The notes: generated by a model not told the origin, from the sequence alone. A stretch of DNA of 47,349 nt from Leptospirales bacterium (GCA_019694685.1 JAIBBM010000033.1:1-47349); one strand, 5' to 3'; numbered from the stretch's first letter, positions 1 through 9,193 are shown. Program-made: numbers and translations.

Positions 1-175
1 TGGAGAATCTACGCGCGATGACATCCAGAAGCAGGATGAGTCCAAAGCCAAGCAGAAGCTGCATGGCGCGCGTGCGTGACAGAAGGATGTAAGCGCGATA
101 TAAAAGGAATGCAACTATCAGTATGTCGATAAAACGAACAAACGGACGCACCGAATTCCAGAGATTCTCAAGCAT
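1..175 (-). CDS. cdaA: Diadenylate cyclase CdaA (DacA), N-terminal part, cut by window start
   Basis: Reading the minus strand from an ATG at 175 gives an open frame of 58 residues that runs off the window. It holds a hydrophobic helix with the motif DILIVAFLLYRAYILL, then SRTRAMQLLLGFGLILLLDV. This is the membrane-anchor pattern of CdaA-type c-di-AMP synthases, in which three helices precede the DAC catalytic domain. The catalytic domain lies outside the window, so the call rests on the anchor alone. The start overlaps the dapB stop by 8 bases, which implies co-transcription after dapA-dapB. c-di-AMP signalling beside DAP synthesis fits a cell-wall/osmotic role, by inference. Confidence 0.72.
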   Translation of the reverse strand, partial: MLENLWNSVRPFVRFIDILIVAFLLYRAYILLSRTRAMQLLLGFGLILLLDVIARRFS

Positions 176-911
176 TCGCAATCCCCAGAACATCGTTCAT
201 TGTGTAGATTCCTGCCGGCTTCCCGGACAGGAAGAGCGCCGCCTGGAGTGCGCCACGCGCAAATACAATGCGTGATAATGCGCGATGGGTGATTTCCAGC
301 CTTTCTCCGTCTAGAAATAGATACACAGTATGATCGCCGGGTGTATCACCGCCGCGCACTGCGTGCATACCAATTTCTTCCTGCTTGCGCTTGCCTACGA
401 GCCCTTCTCTTCCGTGCACAACGTCCTTTTCTGCAAGGTTTCTCTTCTCTTTGACAATGTCTTTCATGCGCGCCGCTGTGCCGGAAGGTGCGTCCACTTT
501 TTGATTGTGATGGAGCTCTACAATTTCCACGTCTGCTTGCGGAACAGCTGAGACTGCGATTCCTGTAAGATGAAAAAGCAAATTCACGCCCAGTGACATG
601 TTTGGACTGATGAGCACTGGAATTTTAGAAGATGCAGACTCAATTTCTGCCTTCTGTGCGGAGGTGAGCCCGGTGGTGCCCACGATAAAACCAACGTTAT
701 GCGCCATGCATAACTTTGCCATGGCAAGGGTATTTGCGGGACTTGAAAAATCAATCATGACGCTTGCACCCTGGATCTGAGAAACAGGGTCATCTCCAAC
801 GTCAATTTGTCCGGATGCCGTTATGCGATCTTTGAAATCAGGCAACGTGGCCGTATTCAAGATCATCTGGCCCATTCTACCACGGGCGCCCGACATCACA
901 AAACGAATCAT
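168..911 (-). CDS. dapB: 4-hydroxy-tetrahydrodipicolinate reductase
   Basis: Second step of the diaminopimelate branch: NAD(P)H reduction of 4-hydroxy-tetrahydrodipicolinate in the cytoplasm, supplying mDAP for peptidoglycan and lysine. The 247 residues match a slightly short DapB. The nucleotide-binding glycine stretch GARGRMGQ lies at 8-15, GTTG at 78-81, and the family signature [15 protein letters not shown] at 132-146 carries the catalytic His pair and Lys. A late [12 protein letters not shown] segment is also typical. The ATG at 911 overlaps the dapA stop by 4 bases, so the two are translationally coupled. The 3' end overlaps the cdaA-like gene. Confidence 0.97.
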   Translation of the reverse strand: MIRFVMSGARGRMGQMILNTATLPDFKDRITASGQIDVGDDPVSQIQGASVMIDFSSPANTLAMAKLCMAHNVGFIVGTTGLTSAQKAEIESASSKIPVLISPNMSLGVNLLFHLTGIAVSAVPQADVEIVELHHNQKVDAPSGTAARMKDIVKEKRNLAEKDVVHGREGLVGKRKQEEIGMHAVRGGDTPGDHTVYLFLDGERLEITHRALSRIVFARGALQAALFLSGKPAGIYTMNDVLGIANA

Positions 912-1792
912 CTATCTTCTCCCAGAGCATTCAGCAGTATTTCGAATTCGCGACGTTTGCCTTCGCTCATCGGAGTCATGGGGAGGCGGATGTCAGGCTT
1001 GCACAGACCCAGGGCCGCCAGACCTGCTTTTACTGGAATTGGATTGGTTTCCCAGAAAAGAGCCTGCATGAACTCGAGAAGGTCATAGAAGATCGCATTG
1101 CCAGACTTATAATCACCTGCAAGGTAATGCTTGACCATCGCAGAGAGTCTCTTTGGAAAAATATTGGATGCGACGGATACAACTCCAAGGCCGCCTATCG
1201 CCATCACCGCAGGCGTTAGATTGTCATCCCCCGAAAGAAGTGCGATTCTATCTCCTGCCAGCTGATGGATGCGAGCCATCTGTCCAAGATCTCCGCTTGC
1301 TTCTTTTACGCAGGCGATGCGCGCAACGCTCTTGAGTCGTGTGAATGTCTCTGGCTCAATATTGACTGCCGTTCTGCCGCGAATGTTGTAGACCATCACC
1401 GGGACACTCGATACGCCTGCCACTGCTTCAAAATGGCGAAAGAGACCTTCCTGAGTTGGCTTGTTGTAGTACGGATTGACAATCATCACCGCATCTACTC
1501 CATCCGAGCAGGCAGCTTTCGTTAGCTCGATGGCCTCTGCAGTGGAATTTGACCCGGTGCCTGCGATGACCTGCACCCTTTTTTTCACAAGAGAGACTGT
1601 GCGGCGGATGAGTTCACTGTGTTCCTCATGGGTGAGCGTAGGAGATTCGCCCGTGGTCCCGCAGGGGACCACTCCTGCCACGCCTCCAGCTATCTGACGC
1701 TCCAGAAGCTTCGCGTACGCATCGTAGTCGATCTGACTGCCCCCGGATGTGAAAGGCGTGACGACTGCCGTATAGAGACCCCTGAATTCCAT
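908..1792 (-). CDS. dapA: 4-hydroxy-tetrahydrodipicolinate synthase
   Basis: Condenses pyruvate with aspartate semialdehyde, the committed step to DAP and lysine. It is a 294-residue TIM-barrel aldolase of standard family length. Visible motifs are [10 protein letters not shown] (GTTGE at 45-49), [11 protein letters not shown] near 106-115, the proton-relay Tyr135 in VYNIRGRT, and the Schiff-base Lys163 in CVKEASGD. The usual YNVPGRT is YNIRGRT here, with Pro replaced by Arg but the substrate-binding Arg140 kept. It is first in the dapA-dapB-cdaA run and is divergent from the transferase gene at 1850 across 57 bases. Confidence 0.97.
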   Translation of the reverse strand: MEFRGLYTAVVTPFTSGGSQIDYDAYAKLLERQIAGGVAGVVPCGTTGESPTLTHEEHSELIRRTVSLVKKRVQVIAGTGSNSTAEAIELTKAACSDGVDAVMIVNPYYNKPTQEGLFRHFEAVAGVSSVPVMVYNIRGRTAVNIEPETFTRLKSVARIACVKEASGDLGQMARIHQLAGDRIALLSGDDNLTPAVMAIGGLGVVSVASNIFPKRLSAMVKHYLAGDYKSGNAIFYDLLEFMQALFWETNPIPVKAGLAALGLCKPDIRLPMTPMSEGKRREFEILLNALGEDR

Positions 1793-1849
1793 CTTCGACC
1801 TGGCCTAAATATTATTTCAAGAAAAGCGGCTTCTCTTTTTTGTGCAAAC
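1793..1849. promoter_or_regulatory. Divergent promoter region between dapA and the glycosyl-1-phosphate transferase gene
   Basis: This 57-base gap separates two divergently starting genes and must hold both 5' regions, or they lie inside neighbouring coding sequence. An A+T-rich core at about 1806-1816 includes TATTAT (1810-1815), which could be read as a -10 element on either strand. I could not assign a convincing -35 to either, so this is only a candidate. Confidence 0.3.
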
Positions 1850-2923
1850 ATGTCTGGAACGGCCACTCCGGTCATCGCTTTTCTGTGTTTTGTATCCAGC
1901 TTTGTTGCGGCCGGACTGCTCACACGCATTCAACTTCTGCCGGATCGCCCCAATCCGCGCTCCATGCACACGCGGGTCACACCGAGAAGTGGCGGGCTCA
2001 GCTTGCAGGTGCCTTTTCTCATGGCGATCGCATACTTTGCGTGGCGAGACGGATGGAGCGCGCACGTTCTGGCGGTGCTCGTGGGATCCACCGCATTCTC
2101 TCTTCTTGGCCTGGTCGATGACGCGATCCAGCTTTCCGCGGGAAGCAGACTCGTATTTCAAATTGCAGCAGCAAGCCTTCTGTGCTACTACGCCGCCCCG
2201 GATTCTGTTCAGATTCTGGATTTGCTCGTCGTCTCCGGACCTCCAGCGCTCGCCTTTCAAATCCTGTGGACTGTAGTCTGTATCAACTTCTTCAATTTTA
2301 TGGACGGCATGGATGGCCTGGCTGGATTTCAAGCCTTCTGGTTTACATTCGTTGGGGGATGGTTTATCATGCTCACCGCCGGTGACAGCCCGGTCATCGG
2401 CCGCGGACTTCTTTGCTTGTCTGCAAGCCTTCTTGCGTTTCTACTCTGGAACCTTCGACCATCGACTCTGTTCATGGGGGACTCAGGCAGTTACTTTCTA
2501 GGATTTCTCATTGGCTTTCTCCCGCTCGTCTGGGGTCATCCGGAACCTCGCGGTCCGCTTCTGAAATGGCAGCCGGATGAAATTGCCGGCGGTCTTGATT
2601 TTACTCTCGGGCTCTTGCTCTTTGCGCCATTCCTTCTGGATGCAACTCTCACGATCTTCAGGCGATTGTCTGACAGACACAACATCTTCTCCGCGCACAG
2701 AACTCATCTCTACCAGCTCCTGCGGCAAAATGGATGGTCCGTAAGCAGAGTACTGGTACTCTACCAGATCGCAAACCTCGTGTGCGCGGGCATTGCAGTC
2801 TGGAGGGAAAGAGCAAACGTCACCGCAGATTACTTTGCGGCCGGGCTGTTCTTGTTCGCAGTCGTTGTGACTTTTATTTTTTCTGCTGCGACCCGCTATC
2901 TCCTTTCAAAGAAGGCAGCTTAA
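1850..2923 (+). CDS. WecA/MraY-family polyprenyl-phosphate sugar-1-phosphate transferase
   Basis: Integral membrane enzyme moving an N-acetylhexosamine-1-phosphate (or related sugar) from UDP to undecaprenyl phosphate, usually to start O-antigen or other surface polysaccharide. With the ATG at 1850 it has 357 residues and about ten hydrophobic helices. Family motifs are LVDD at 88-91, NFMDGMDGLAG at 149-159 (catalytic Asp-rich loop), MGDSGSYFLGF, and HRTHLYQLL near the C-terminus, the HxxH-like loop of WecA/TagO rather than true MraY. A frame open to 1619 adds 77 hydrophilic residues antisense to dapA and was rejected. The 3' end overlaps the convergent membrane-protein gene by 50 bases. The exact sugar is not determinable. 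Confidence 0.88.
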   Translation: MSGTATPVIAFLCFVSSFVAAGLLTRIQLLPDRPNPRSMHTRVTPRSGGLSLQVPFLMAIAYFAWRDGWSAHVLAVLVGSTAFSLLGLVDDAIQLSAGSRLVFQIAAASLLCYYAAPDSVQILDLLVVSGPPALAFQILWTVVCINFFNFMDGMDGLAGFQAFWFTFVGGWFIMLTAGDSPVIGRGLLCLSASLLAFLLWNLRPSTLFMGDSGSYFLGFLIGFLPLVWGHPEPRGPLLKWQPDEIAGGLDFTLGLLLFAPFLLDATLTIFRRLSDRHNIFSAHRTHLYQLLRQNGWSVSRVLVLYQIANLVCAGIAVWRERANVTADYFAAGLFLFAVVVTFIFSAATRYLLSKKAA

Positions 2924-3398
2924 CTTCCGGAATTTTCAGATCCGGCATCTTTACATCCGGAGTTTGAATCTCAGGGACATGCACTTTTTCTGGAACTCGC
3001 GAAAGGATTGGATCGAGATGCCAACCCATGCGAGGCAAAGCGAATTGAAGAAACCAGAACAGTAGAGTGAGCACAGTAAAAATGCGAAGGAGTCCGCGCG
3101 CGAGGCTTGCGTGAATGCTGTAGAAAGAAATCAAAATGACGAATGGCCAGAATACCAGAAGCAGCAAGCCTACAAATGGCAATACAGAAGTGAGCAGAGC
3201 GCCTAACGTAGTACGAAACGAATCTCTGTAGCTCTCAAACGATTGATGAGCCTCCGAATAGAAAAGGACAATATAAAAAGCACAAATCAGCATGGCACTG
3301 ATGCGAAGATGCCATTCGATTCTTTTCTGAAAAAGAAGAACTATGGAGAAGATTCCCCAGATCGCAAAAAGTGGAAAGAGAATCGCGTTCATATCCAT
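2874..3398 (-). CDS. Membrane protein with a Pro/acidic/Lys pentapeptide-repeat tail
   Basis: I do not recognise a family. The 174 residues have about four hydrophobic segments (roughly 4-20, 32-48, 66-98, 107-125), then a soluble C-terminus of about 40 residues. The tail repeats a five-residue unit, x-Pro-Asp/Glu-hydrophobic-Lys, about six times (VPEIQ, TPDVK, MPDLK, IPEVK, LPSLK), ending in a polar Gly/Ser/Gln/Lys cap. The ATG overlaps the pdxA stop by 10 bases, so it is probably the last gene of the pdxA transcript. Its own 3' end overlaps the convergent transferase gene. Confidence 0.75.
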   Translation of the reverse strand: MDMNAILFPLFAIWGIFSIVLLFQKRIEWHLRISAMLICAFYIVLFYSEAHQSFESYRDSFRTTLGALLTSVLPFVGLLLLVFWPFVILISFYSIHASLARGLLRIFTVLTLLFWFLQFALPRMGWHLDPILSRVPEKVHVPEIQTPDVKMPDLKIPEVKLPSLKGDSGSQQKK

Positions 3399-4375
3399 AG
3401 CGGTTCTGAAGCCTGGGCAAGCTCAAAAGCAGCCGCAAAGGAAGCTGAATCTGCCACCCCCTTTCCTGCAATCTCAAATGCGGTTCCGTGATCGGGACTT
3501 GTGCGAACAAACGGGAGGCCAATCGTGCAATTCACGCCAGCCCTGCCTTCCAGAGCTTTGAATGGAGCAAGGCCTTGATCATGGTAGGCAGAAAGAACCA
3601 GCCGGTAACGTCCGTGATGGTATTCCTGAAAAATCCCATCGGCTGGAAGAGGGCCTTCGATGGGCAAACCTTCTGCTTTCCAGCGATCTGCAATGATATT
3701 CATAAAATCGATCTCTTCGCGGCCAAGAAGTCCATTTTCTCCCGCATGTGGATTGAGGCCGCACAAAGCCCATCTCGTGCCAGAGTACTCTTTCCAACCG
3801 TGAAGGATTTTCAAAATGCGGATCAAATCCGCATCGTTCATTCTTGCATGCAACTCAGCCGGCACATGGCTCAGCGGTACATGAACTGTAAGTGGAATGA
3901 CACTCAAAGCTTTTCCATGCATCAACATGATCACCTTGGAACTGAATTCATCCGCCAGGTAATCTGTGTGTCCGCGAAATGCGGGATGAGACAAACTCAC
4001 GTGATGCTTGGAAAGAGGCATGGTGACGAGTGCTTTTGTTCCACGTTGTTTGATCCAGATGCACGCAGCTTCAAGCGCCGCAAGCGCTCGCCGTCCGGAT
4101 TCTCGGCCGGGAATTCCAGGCACTACTCTTTCCTGCTCCGGTAGATCTAAAATCGTAAGCCCACTGCCTGCTTCACGCAAACTCTCCGAGGAAACGACAA
4201 GGGTGCGCACGTGGACGCCTTCTGCGATGCGAACGCACTCTCTTGCATGTTGTGCGCCTGCAGTGTTGATGTAAATGATGGGGTGCTTTTTTAGAATCTC
4301 TGGAAGGGAGCCCAGAAAGATTTCCGGGCCAATGCCGGCAGGATCACCGCCGGTGATGACGATGTGCTCTTTCAG
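3389..4375 (-). CDS. pdxA: 4-hydroxythreonine-4-phosphate dehydrogenase, probable CTG start
   Basis: NAD-dependent oxidative step of DXP-dependent pyridoxal phosphate synthesis. The first conventional start is GTG at 4210, but the open frame continues upstream and encodes the family N-terminus ITGGDPAGIGPEI, so the gene must begin near 4375. No ATG, GTG or TTG is available there. A CTG at 4375, about 10 bases after GAGG, gives 328 residues, the normal length. With this start the metal-binding His residues fall at 166 (TVHVPLS), 211 (GLNPHAGENG) and 266 (SAYHDQG), the same numbers as I recall for E. coli PdxA. GHTDYLA (His136) is also typical. The start sits just downstream of the bactofilin stop, suggesting coupled translation. 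Confidence 0.93.
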   Translation of the reverse strand: MKEHIVITGGDPAGIGPEIFLGSLPEILKKHPIIYINTAGAQHARECVRIAEGVHVRTLVVSSESLREAGSGLTILDLPEQERVVPGIPGRESGRRALAALEAACIWIKQRGTKALVTMPLSKHHVSLSHPAFRGHTDYLADEFSSKVIMLMHGKALSVIPLTVHVPLSHVPAELHARMNDADLIRILKILHGWKEYSGTRWALCGLNPHAGENGLLGREEIDFMNIIADRWKAEGLPIEGPLPADGIFQEYHHGRYRLVLSAYHDQGLAPFKALEGRAGVNCTIGLPFVRTSPDHGTAFEIAGKGVADSASFAAAFELAQASEPLWI

Positions 4376-4377
4376 AC

Positions 4378-4815
4378 TTACGCAGTCCTCGCACGTGTGC
4401 CGAACAATCTTTCAAGAGTGAGGTTGTCTCTGCCATACTCTGATTCAATGTAATCTCGCGCAGAGTGTTTGAGATCATTGGAGATCATGCAACGACCTTC
4501 GAGGATCACACCGTTCTGGATGATGAGTTCCGGAGTAGAAATATCTCCCAGGATACGAGCTGTGGGGAGAAGCATGACGCGATTTCGTGCAGTGATGTTG
4601 CCTACAATGATTCCTTCTACGATGACAGAAGATGCAGTTACGTTTGTTTTGACCCGGCCCGTTACACCGATGTAGAGCTGATCTGCCTGGAGAGACTTGC
4701 CTTCGAATTTTCCATCAATCTTGAGTGATCCGTTGATGAAGAATCGGCCACTGAAGTACGAATTCTCGCCGATCGTGGAGTTTGTGACCTCAGATGCTGT
4801 CTTGACAAGTGCCAT
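4378..4815 (-). CDS. Bactofilin (polymer-forming cytoskeletal protein)
   Basis: Small self-polymerising scaffold protein, often attached to the inner face of the membrane, that positions peptidoglycan or motility enzymes. The 145 residues contain a DUF583-type right-handed beta-helix at about 17-110 (repeats such as FFINGSLKIDGKFEGK and ASSVIVEGIIVGNITAR with regularly spaced Val/Ile/Gly), flanked by short disordered ends, as in the family. It lies between a conserved unknown gene (54-base gap) and pdxA. In spirochaetes such proteins influence helical shape; a role in shape here is inference. Confidence 0.9.
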   Translation of the reverse strand: MALVKTASEVTNSTIGENSYFSGRFFINGSLKIDGKFEGKSLQADQLYIGVTGRVKTNVTASSVIVEGIIVGNITARNRVMLLPTARILGDISTPELIIQNGVILEGRCMISNDLKHSARDYIESEYGRDNLTLERLFGTRARTA

Positions 4816-4869
4816 TGAGCCAGAGAAGCGGACTCGCCGTGATTCCTCAATCAGAATTTGGGAAAGGAA

Positions 4870-5694
4870 TCAGGGTTTCACTTTGAACTGGGGCAAATTC
4901 AGCCTTTCTATGACCTTCGAAGTAAAATATTCGACTTCGCGGATCGCGTCAGCGATGGTTCGGCCCTCCAGATAGTTGGACTCCTCGAAACGGCTGTTGG
5001 TCTTGATGACTTCATCCCGGTTCATGACGGCTCCGCCCCCGTGGTCCAGGTCATCCACCAGCTTCTTAAGGAATTCTCGCACACCCTTCATCACGTCGTT
5101 CGTTTCAAACAGGAAGATCCGGGTCTGCTTGTTCTTCATCTTGAGGAGCTGCTCGCGAAAGTCCTGCTTGTCCGCAGTGGCATATTCTTCTATAGTCTCA
5201 GCAAGCACCTTGAGACTTCGCACGGCGTTTTCCAATAGCACACGGATCGCGTCGCGCTCATTGGCGCAGGAAAAATCAAGTTTGCAGTGCTGTTCGGATA
5301 TGGCAGGCCAGTAGTCTTTCTGAAGAACTAGAAGCATGGTTGCCATCAAGTTCACGTCCGGGTCTGTGCAATGAGGACTCGCTTTCTGGATAGGAAACCG
5401 ATCCAGAATGTCTCCGCTCTCTCCGTCGTCCTGGGATTTGGCCGCGGCTGTTTCTTGAACGGTTGGAATGACTGCGGTGAGGCCCAGTTTTGTGCGAAGC
5501 TCGTCCACATTGACTGTCATTGCATCAATGCCGGGAATCATTTCTTTGAGCTTTTCGCGGAACTTCTTGAGCTCCTTGCGCACTCTCTCCACCTGCTCGC
5601 GGCTTGGTGAAGTACGCACGATGCCTTCCATCTGTTTGATGAATTTCAGGATCTTATCGATCTCTTTTAGCTGTTCGTTTGTGTAAGCGCTCAC
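4870..5694 (-). CDS. Conserved-looking cytoplasmic protein of unknown function
   Basis: I do not recognise a named family. The 274 residues (GTG start at 5694, AAGG six bases upstream) have no signal peptide or membrane helix. Residues ~1-60 are a highly charged helical or coiled-coil segment (TNEQLKEIDKILKFIKQMEG, then REQVERVRKELKKFREKLKE). A helical domain follows with two Cys-containing segments, and the end is rich in Lys/Glu helices. An upstream extension to 5820 in the same frame overlaps the TPR gene and was rejected. The gene follows the TPR gene by 25 bases and precedes the bactofilin gene, suggesting one transcript and perhaps a cytoskeleton-related role (inference). Confidence 0.75.
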   Translation of the reverse strand: MSAYTNEQLKEIDKILKFIKQMEGIVRTSPSREQVERVRKELKKFREKLKEMIPGIDAMTVNVDELRTKLGLTAVIPTVQETAAAKSQDDGESGDILDRFPIQKASPHCTDPDVNLMATMLLVLQKDYWPAISEQHCKLDFSCANERDAIRVLLENAVRSLKVLAETIEEYATADKQDFREQLLKMKNKQTRIFLFETNDVMKGVREFLKKLVDDLDHGGGAVMNRDEVIKTNSRFEESNYLEGRTIADAIREVEYFTSKVIERLNLPQFKVKP

Positions 5695-5719
5695 TGTGCA
5701 CCTTGTAAGGGACAAAACC

Positions 5720-6796
5720 CTATGAGTAAACTCTTTTTGCCGACGACCGAATTTCGGCAGCGCGCCCGAGCGCCCGGGCTGAGCCTGCTTCGTCTCCCAT
5801 CGAGGAAAGAATGCGTCCATAGTTTTCGCAGAATTCCGCTCGATCTGGATGCCTTTTTACAATTTTGCGATAACAGGCGGCGGCCAGGCCCAGCTCTCCC
5901 AGTCCAATGTGAGCCTGCGCCTGCAGGTGAAGTACGTAAGGATGCCAGGGGAGAGTATGTTTCAAATAAGAATCGGCATCCATCCATCTGCGCGAGGCGA
6001 TGGCCTGTCTGGCCAGAATCAACCTTGCCTGAAAGTAGGTTCCCGCTCTGCTTTCTGCGGCCATCCTGCCACGCGTTCCCACTGGAGTATTTCCTTCCTT
6101 GATGCCAGGCGAAGAATCCAGATTCCAGGTAGAATCGCCCTCCACATTGCTGGATTTCTTTCCATTGGCTGCCGCAAACCATTGCCGCAGATTCGTCTTA
6201 CTTCCAGACTCAGCCTGGCAGAAGGCGCTTGCTTTTTCAAACTTCACAAAATGACCGCCCAGAAGCATCCAGCCAAGAGCCGCTTCCGATGCTTCTCTAA
6301 AAGCACCGAGCTTTCTAAAGTCGCCTAACTTCCGCGATTTGCCCGGGTAAAAGTAGTTTAAGAATCCAGCGGATTCATCCGGCTCTTGCTCATCATAAGG
6401 CACGCGAATTCCATGAAGCAAATCGTCCATCAAAGGCATTCTTTGCTTCAATCTGCCATCAAAGAAACTGGCAAGTGTGGACCTGCCTTCGAGAAGCGCA
6501 GAAGAGAGTGCAAGGAAAATCACTGGATCCGTGGCACCTGCAGTCAAAGCGAGAGAATACAGCCAGTCCAGTTCTCCTTTCCATACTGCAAAGCCGCACA
6601 CAGCGCGAAGCAATCTCTGGCGAGTGAAGTTAGGAAACGGCATACTCGCCGTATCTTCTTGCACGGAGCCATCTACGAAGCTCCGATATAATAGAGGAAT
6701 GATTCGGGCAGCTTCCTCGTGTATGGATGCATCTTGCCACGCGGGCATTCGAAATAGAACGCACGGATGGGCCTGGAAAACAGTTCTTCCCAGCAT
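5720..6796 (-). CDS. TPR-containing protein
   Basis: Predicted 358-residue soluble protein if started at the ATG at 6796; another in-frame ATG at 6880 overlaps the divergent transglycosylase gene. No family is recognised for the N-terminal half. It begins HPCVLFRMPAWQD and is rich in Leu/Ala helices. The C-terminal ~110 residues contain TPR-like helix pairs (YFQARLILARQAIASRRWMD, LGLAAACYRKIVKRHPDRAE, DEAGSARALGRAAEIR), a protein-protein interaction fold. A low-complexity linker rich in Gly/Ser/Asn separates the halves. It leads the minus-strand operon to bactofilin and pdxA. Confidence 0.72.
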   Translation of the reverse strand: MLGRTVFQAHPCVLFRMPAWQDASIHEEAARIIPLLYRSFVDGSVQEDTASMPFPNFTRQRLLRAVCGFAVWKGELDWLYSLALTAGATDPVIFLALSSALLEGRSTLASFFDGRLKQRMPLMDDLLHGIRVPYDEQEPDESAGFLNYFYPGKSRKLGDFRKLGAFREASEAALGWMLLGGHFVKFEKASAFCQAESGSKTNLRQWFAAANGKKSSNVEGDSTWNLDSSPGIKEGNTPVGTRGRMAAESRAGTYFQARLILARQAIASRRWMDADSYLKHTLPWHPYVLHLQAQAHIGLGELGLAAACYRKIVKRHPDRAEFCENYGRILSSMGDEAGSARALGRAAEIRSSAKRVYS

Positions 6797-6832
6797 ACCC
6801 GGGCCAAGAAAACTCGGTAAGAAGAACGAATC

Positions 6833-9163
6833 ATGGGTTGCATGATCCAATCTTTCCAAAAATTCTTCCGCCGGTCGCATCCAGGCTCTATCCTGCTTCT
6901 CATCCTGGTTTTGCCACTGAAAATTTTCCCGGAAACCCTGGCCGGGGATCCCGTGGATCTCCTGCGCGCCGGCCGCTGGGGAGAACTCCAGCGTTACTTC
7001 CGTTCCAATCGAGCTTCTTCCGACACCCACAGATACATTCTCGGCCGGGCCATGCAGGAAAAAATACACAAGATTCCTATCAGCCCGGAAACCGCGCCGC
7101 TTGCAGAATCTCTTCGGGAACCTGTTTCGATCTACCTCGGACTCCTGGGCCTTACCTGTGACCTTTCCAGTCAGATGAAGTTGAATGATTGCATCCACGA
7201 TCTTCCAAACGAAAGCGTGACGTCCCAGATTCCACGGCTCGCCATACTCAAGCTATCCGCAATGCTCCACGCAACTGGATGGAATGACGCGAGGCTCAGG
7301 CTACTGAGCAAATCCGCGCTCAGAGAACCGGACCCACTCACAGCGAAGATCTACACCGAAAAGCTAGAGGTGCTTCTTGCCAAACAAATGAATGCAGAGG
7401 CACTCGAGCTTGCTGGACGACTGGGTGGTGTTTCGCAGGACAAGACTCATTTCTATCGCGCCAGAGCCTACATTCGCGCAGGAAGAAGAGACGATGGCTG
7501 GAATTTGTATTTGCTTGCGGCTGCTCGAAGCCTCGATGATCCGGGACTCCTCAGGTCCATCTTCCAGGATTTGAAATACTATTTTCCCGCAGCCTTTCGC
7601 GCTGGATCGGATCAACACAGCCTTCATCGTTCTCTATTCATGTTCTATGATTTCCTGACTCCACAGGAAAAAGCAGCACTCGCTTCCGCCTGGCCTGCCC
7701 CCAGACTCCTCGAGACCACATCTCCTCAGACCACTCTGGGAGATGGCAATCATCTCATCTCGATTGGAGATCGCGCTTCTTTTCAGGATCTTGCAAAGAG
7801 AAGCTACACTGCTGTTTCGCGTGAACCCTTGATTTTGTACAAATGGGGATGGAAACTGACCGCGGCCAGACGTTATGCGGAAACTCTTTCCCTCATAGAT
7901 CAATTTGATTTTGTGAAAAAAGAAAACGCAGGAATATGGAGACTGCAGCTGGATACTCTGGAAGCAATGGGAGACAAAGACCGTGCATTCAGAGAGACTC
8001 TTGCCTATCTCGCAGTTTTCGATTACGATCTGGAAGTGCACGACAGCCTGATCGAATTTCTGATCGGCAGCGACGACAAACACATTCACTGGGCCAAACC
8101 TGCCTACTGGGAACTCGCACGCGGAAGCATGCCTCCCGGAAGTGCGAATGGTAGATTCGTTTACTGGCTTCGCAGAATGTATCTGGCCACCGGAGAAACT
8201 GAAAAAGCAAAAGATGTAGAAAAGAAATTTTATGAAATGGCACCTGGTTCGTATTACGCTCGTGCGTTCTGGGACGAAATGCAGCCAGGCGACTTTCGCC
8301 GCGACTGGCAGGACGTAAGAGACCGGCCTACATACTTGCGCTGGATAGGCAGGCACGGAGGAAATCCAGACGCCATTCGCTTCCTGGCTGCGCGCAACTT
8401 ATCGAGTTACTTTGATCCGCGAGCGACTGCGCTATGGCAAAGACTGCAATCCGTTCAGTATTCCGTGCCCGAGCCTGTTGTTACAGTCTGGAAGCTCGGA
8501 GAATTTGACCTGGGTGCAGAGTACTTTGACTACTACTTCAAAGATCGTATGTCCAGAAAGGAACTCTTCCTGAGAAAGGTCATGCTTGGCTTGAAATCCG
8601 GTCATCTGGATCAATCTGTATGGCACCTGCGTCAGCTTGCACGGGATGAAAACATTCCAGAAGATCCTTTTTCTATCGCGCCGGATTTTCTCAAGCAGCT
8701 CTACCCTCGCCCGTATTTGCGCGAAGTGAGATCCGCCTCCTCCGAGTTCGGTCTTTCCGAAGACATGATCTACGCACTGATGAGACAGGAATCCATGTTT
8801 CGCGAACTGGCAGTCAGCAGATCCGGAGCGCTCGGTCTGATGCAGGTCATGCCCGCCACTGGCAGGTGGCTTGCGCCCAGGATGCAGATGAAGAACCCGG
8901 ACATGCTTGAGCCATCCGTATCCATTCGCATGGGTGGCAAATTCTTTGCGGATCTTCTTCGCTCCTACGACAATGACTTCCGCTGGGCGTCGATCGCCTA
9001 CAATGGCGGACCTGGAAGTCTGGCCAGATGGAAGGCACAGTACTATCACGGTGATTTCAATCTGTTCCTCGAGAATATTCCTTCCAAAGAATCCCGTAAC
9101 TACTGCCGCGTGACGTTCCAGAATTACATGCATTATCGCACTACCTACACGCTGTATCCTTGA
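6833..9163 (+). CDS. Soluble lytic murein transglycosylase, Slt type
   Basis: Exported enzyme cleaving peptidoglycan glycan strands to 1,6-anhydro products. The 776 residues start with an N-terminal signal segment (hydrophobic GSILLLILVLPL; the second ATG at 6842 is an equally good start). A long alpha-helical superhelix follows, as in Slt70, and then a C-terminal goose-lysozyme-like SLT domain at about 635-760. Catalytic Glu653 lies in MRQESMFRELAVSRSGALG, followed by LMQVMPATG and SIAYNGGPGSLARW, all SLT signatures. cysS follows after 3-30 bases depending on its start. The gene is divergent from the TPR gene with very little space, so promoters must overlap coding sequence. Confidence 0.93.
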   Translation: MGCMIQSFQKFFRRSHPGSILLLILVLPLKIFPETLAGDPVDLLRAGRWGELQRYFRSNRASSDTHRYILGRAMQEKIHKIPISPETAPLAESLREPVSIYLGLLGLTCDLSSQMKLNDCIHDLPNESVTSQIPRLAILKLSAMLHATGWNDARLRLLSKSALREPDPLTAKIYTEKLEVLLAKQMNAEALELAGRLGGVSQDKTHFYRARAYIRAGRRDDGWNLYLLAAARSLDDPGLLRSIFQDLKYYFPAAFRAGSDQHSLHRSLFMFYDFLTPQEKAALASAWPAPRLLETTSPQTTLGDGNHLISIGDRASFQDLAKRSYTAVSREPLILYKWGWKLTAARRYAETLSLIDQFDFVKKENAGIWRLQLDTLEAMGDKDRAFRETLAYLAVFDYDLEVHDSLIEFLIGSDDKHIHWAKPAYWELARGSMPPGSANGRFVYWLRRMYLATGETEKAKDVEKKFYEMAPGSYYARAFWDEMQPGDFRRDWQDVRDRPTYLRWIGRHGGNPDAIRFLAARNLSSYFDPRATALWQRLQSVQYSVPEPVVTVWKLGEFDLGAEYFDYYFKDRMSRKELFLRKVMLGLKSGHLDQSVWHLRQLARDENIPEDPFSIAPDFLKQLYPRPYLREVRSASSEFGLSEDMIYALMRQESMFRELAVSRSGALGLMQVMPATGRWLAPRMQMKNPDMLEPSVSIRMGGKFFADLLRSYDNDFRWASIAYNGGPGSLARWKAQYYHGDFNLFLENIPSKESRNYCRVTFQNYMHYRTTYTLYP

Positions 9164-9193
9164 CGAATGACGCTCCACGACGCCCATGACCAT

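Noticed and set aside
1619..1849. N-terminal extension of the WecA-like protein
   Set aside because: Antisense to dapA and hydrophilic; the ATG at 1850 starts the first membrane helix.
6797..7198. Upstream extension of the TPR gene (frame open to 7198)
   Set aside because: Lies opposite the transglycosylase gene with low-quality composition; only the ATGs at 6796 and 6880 are plausible starts.
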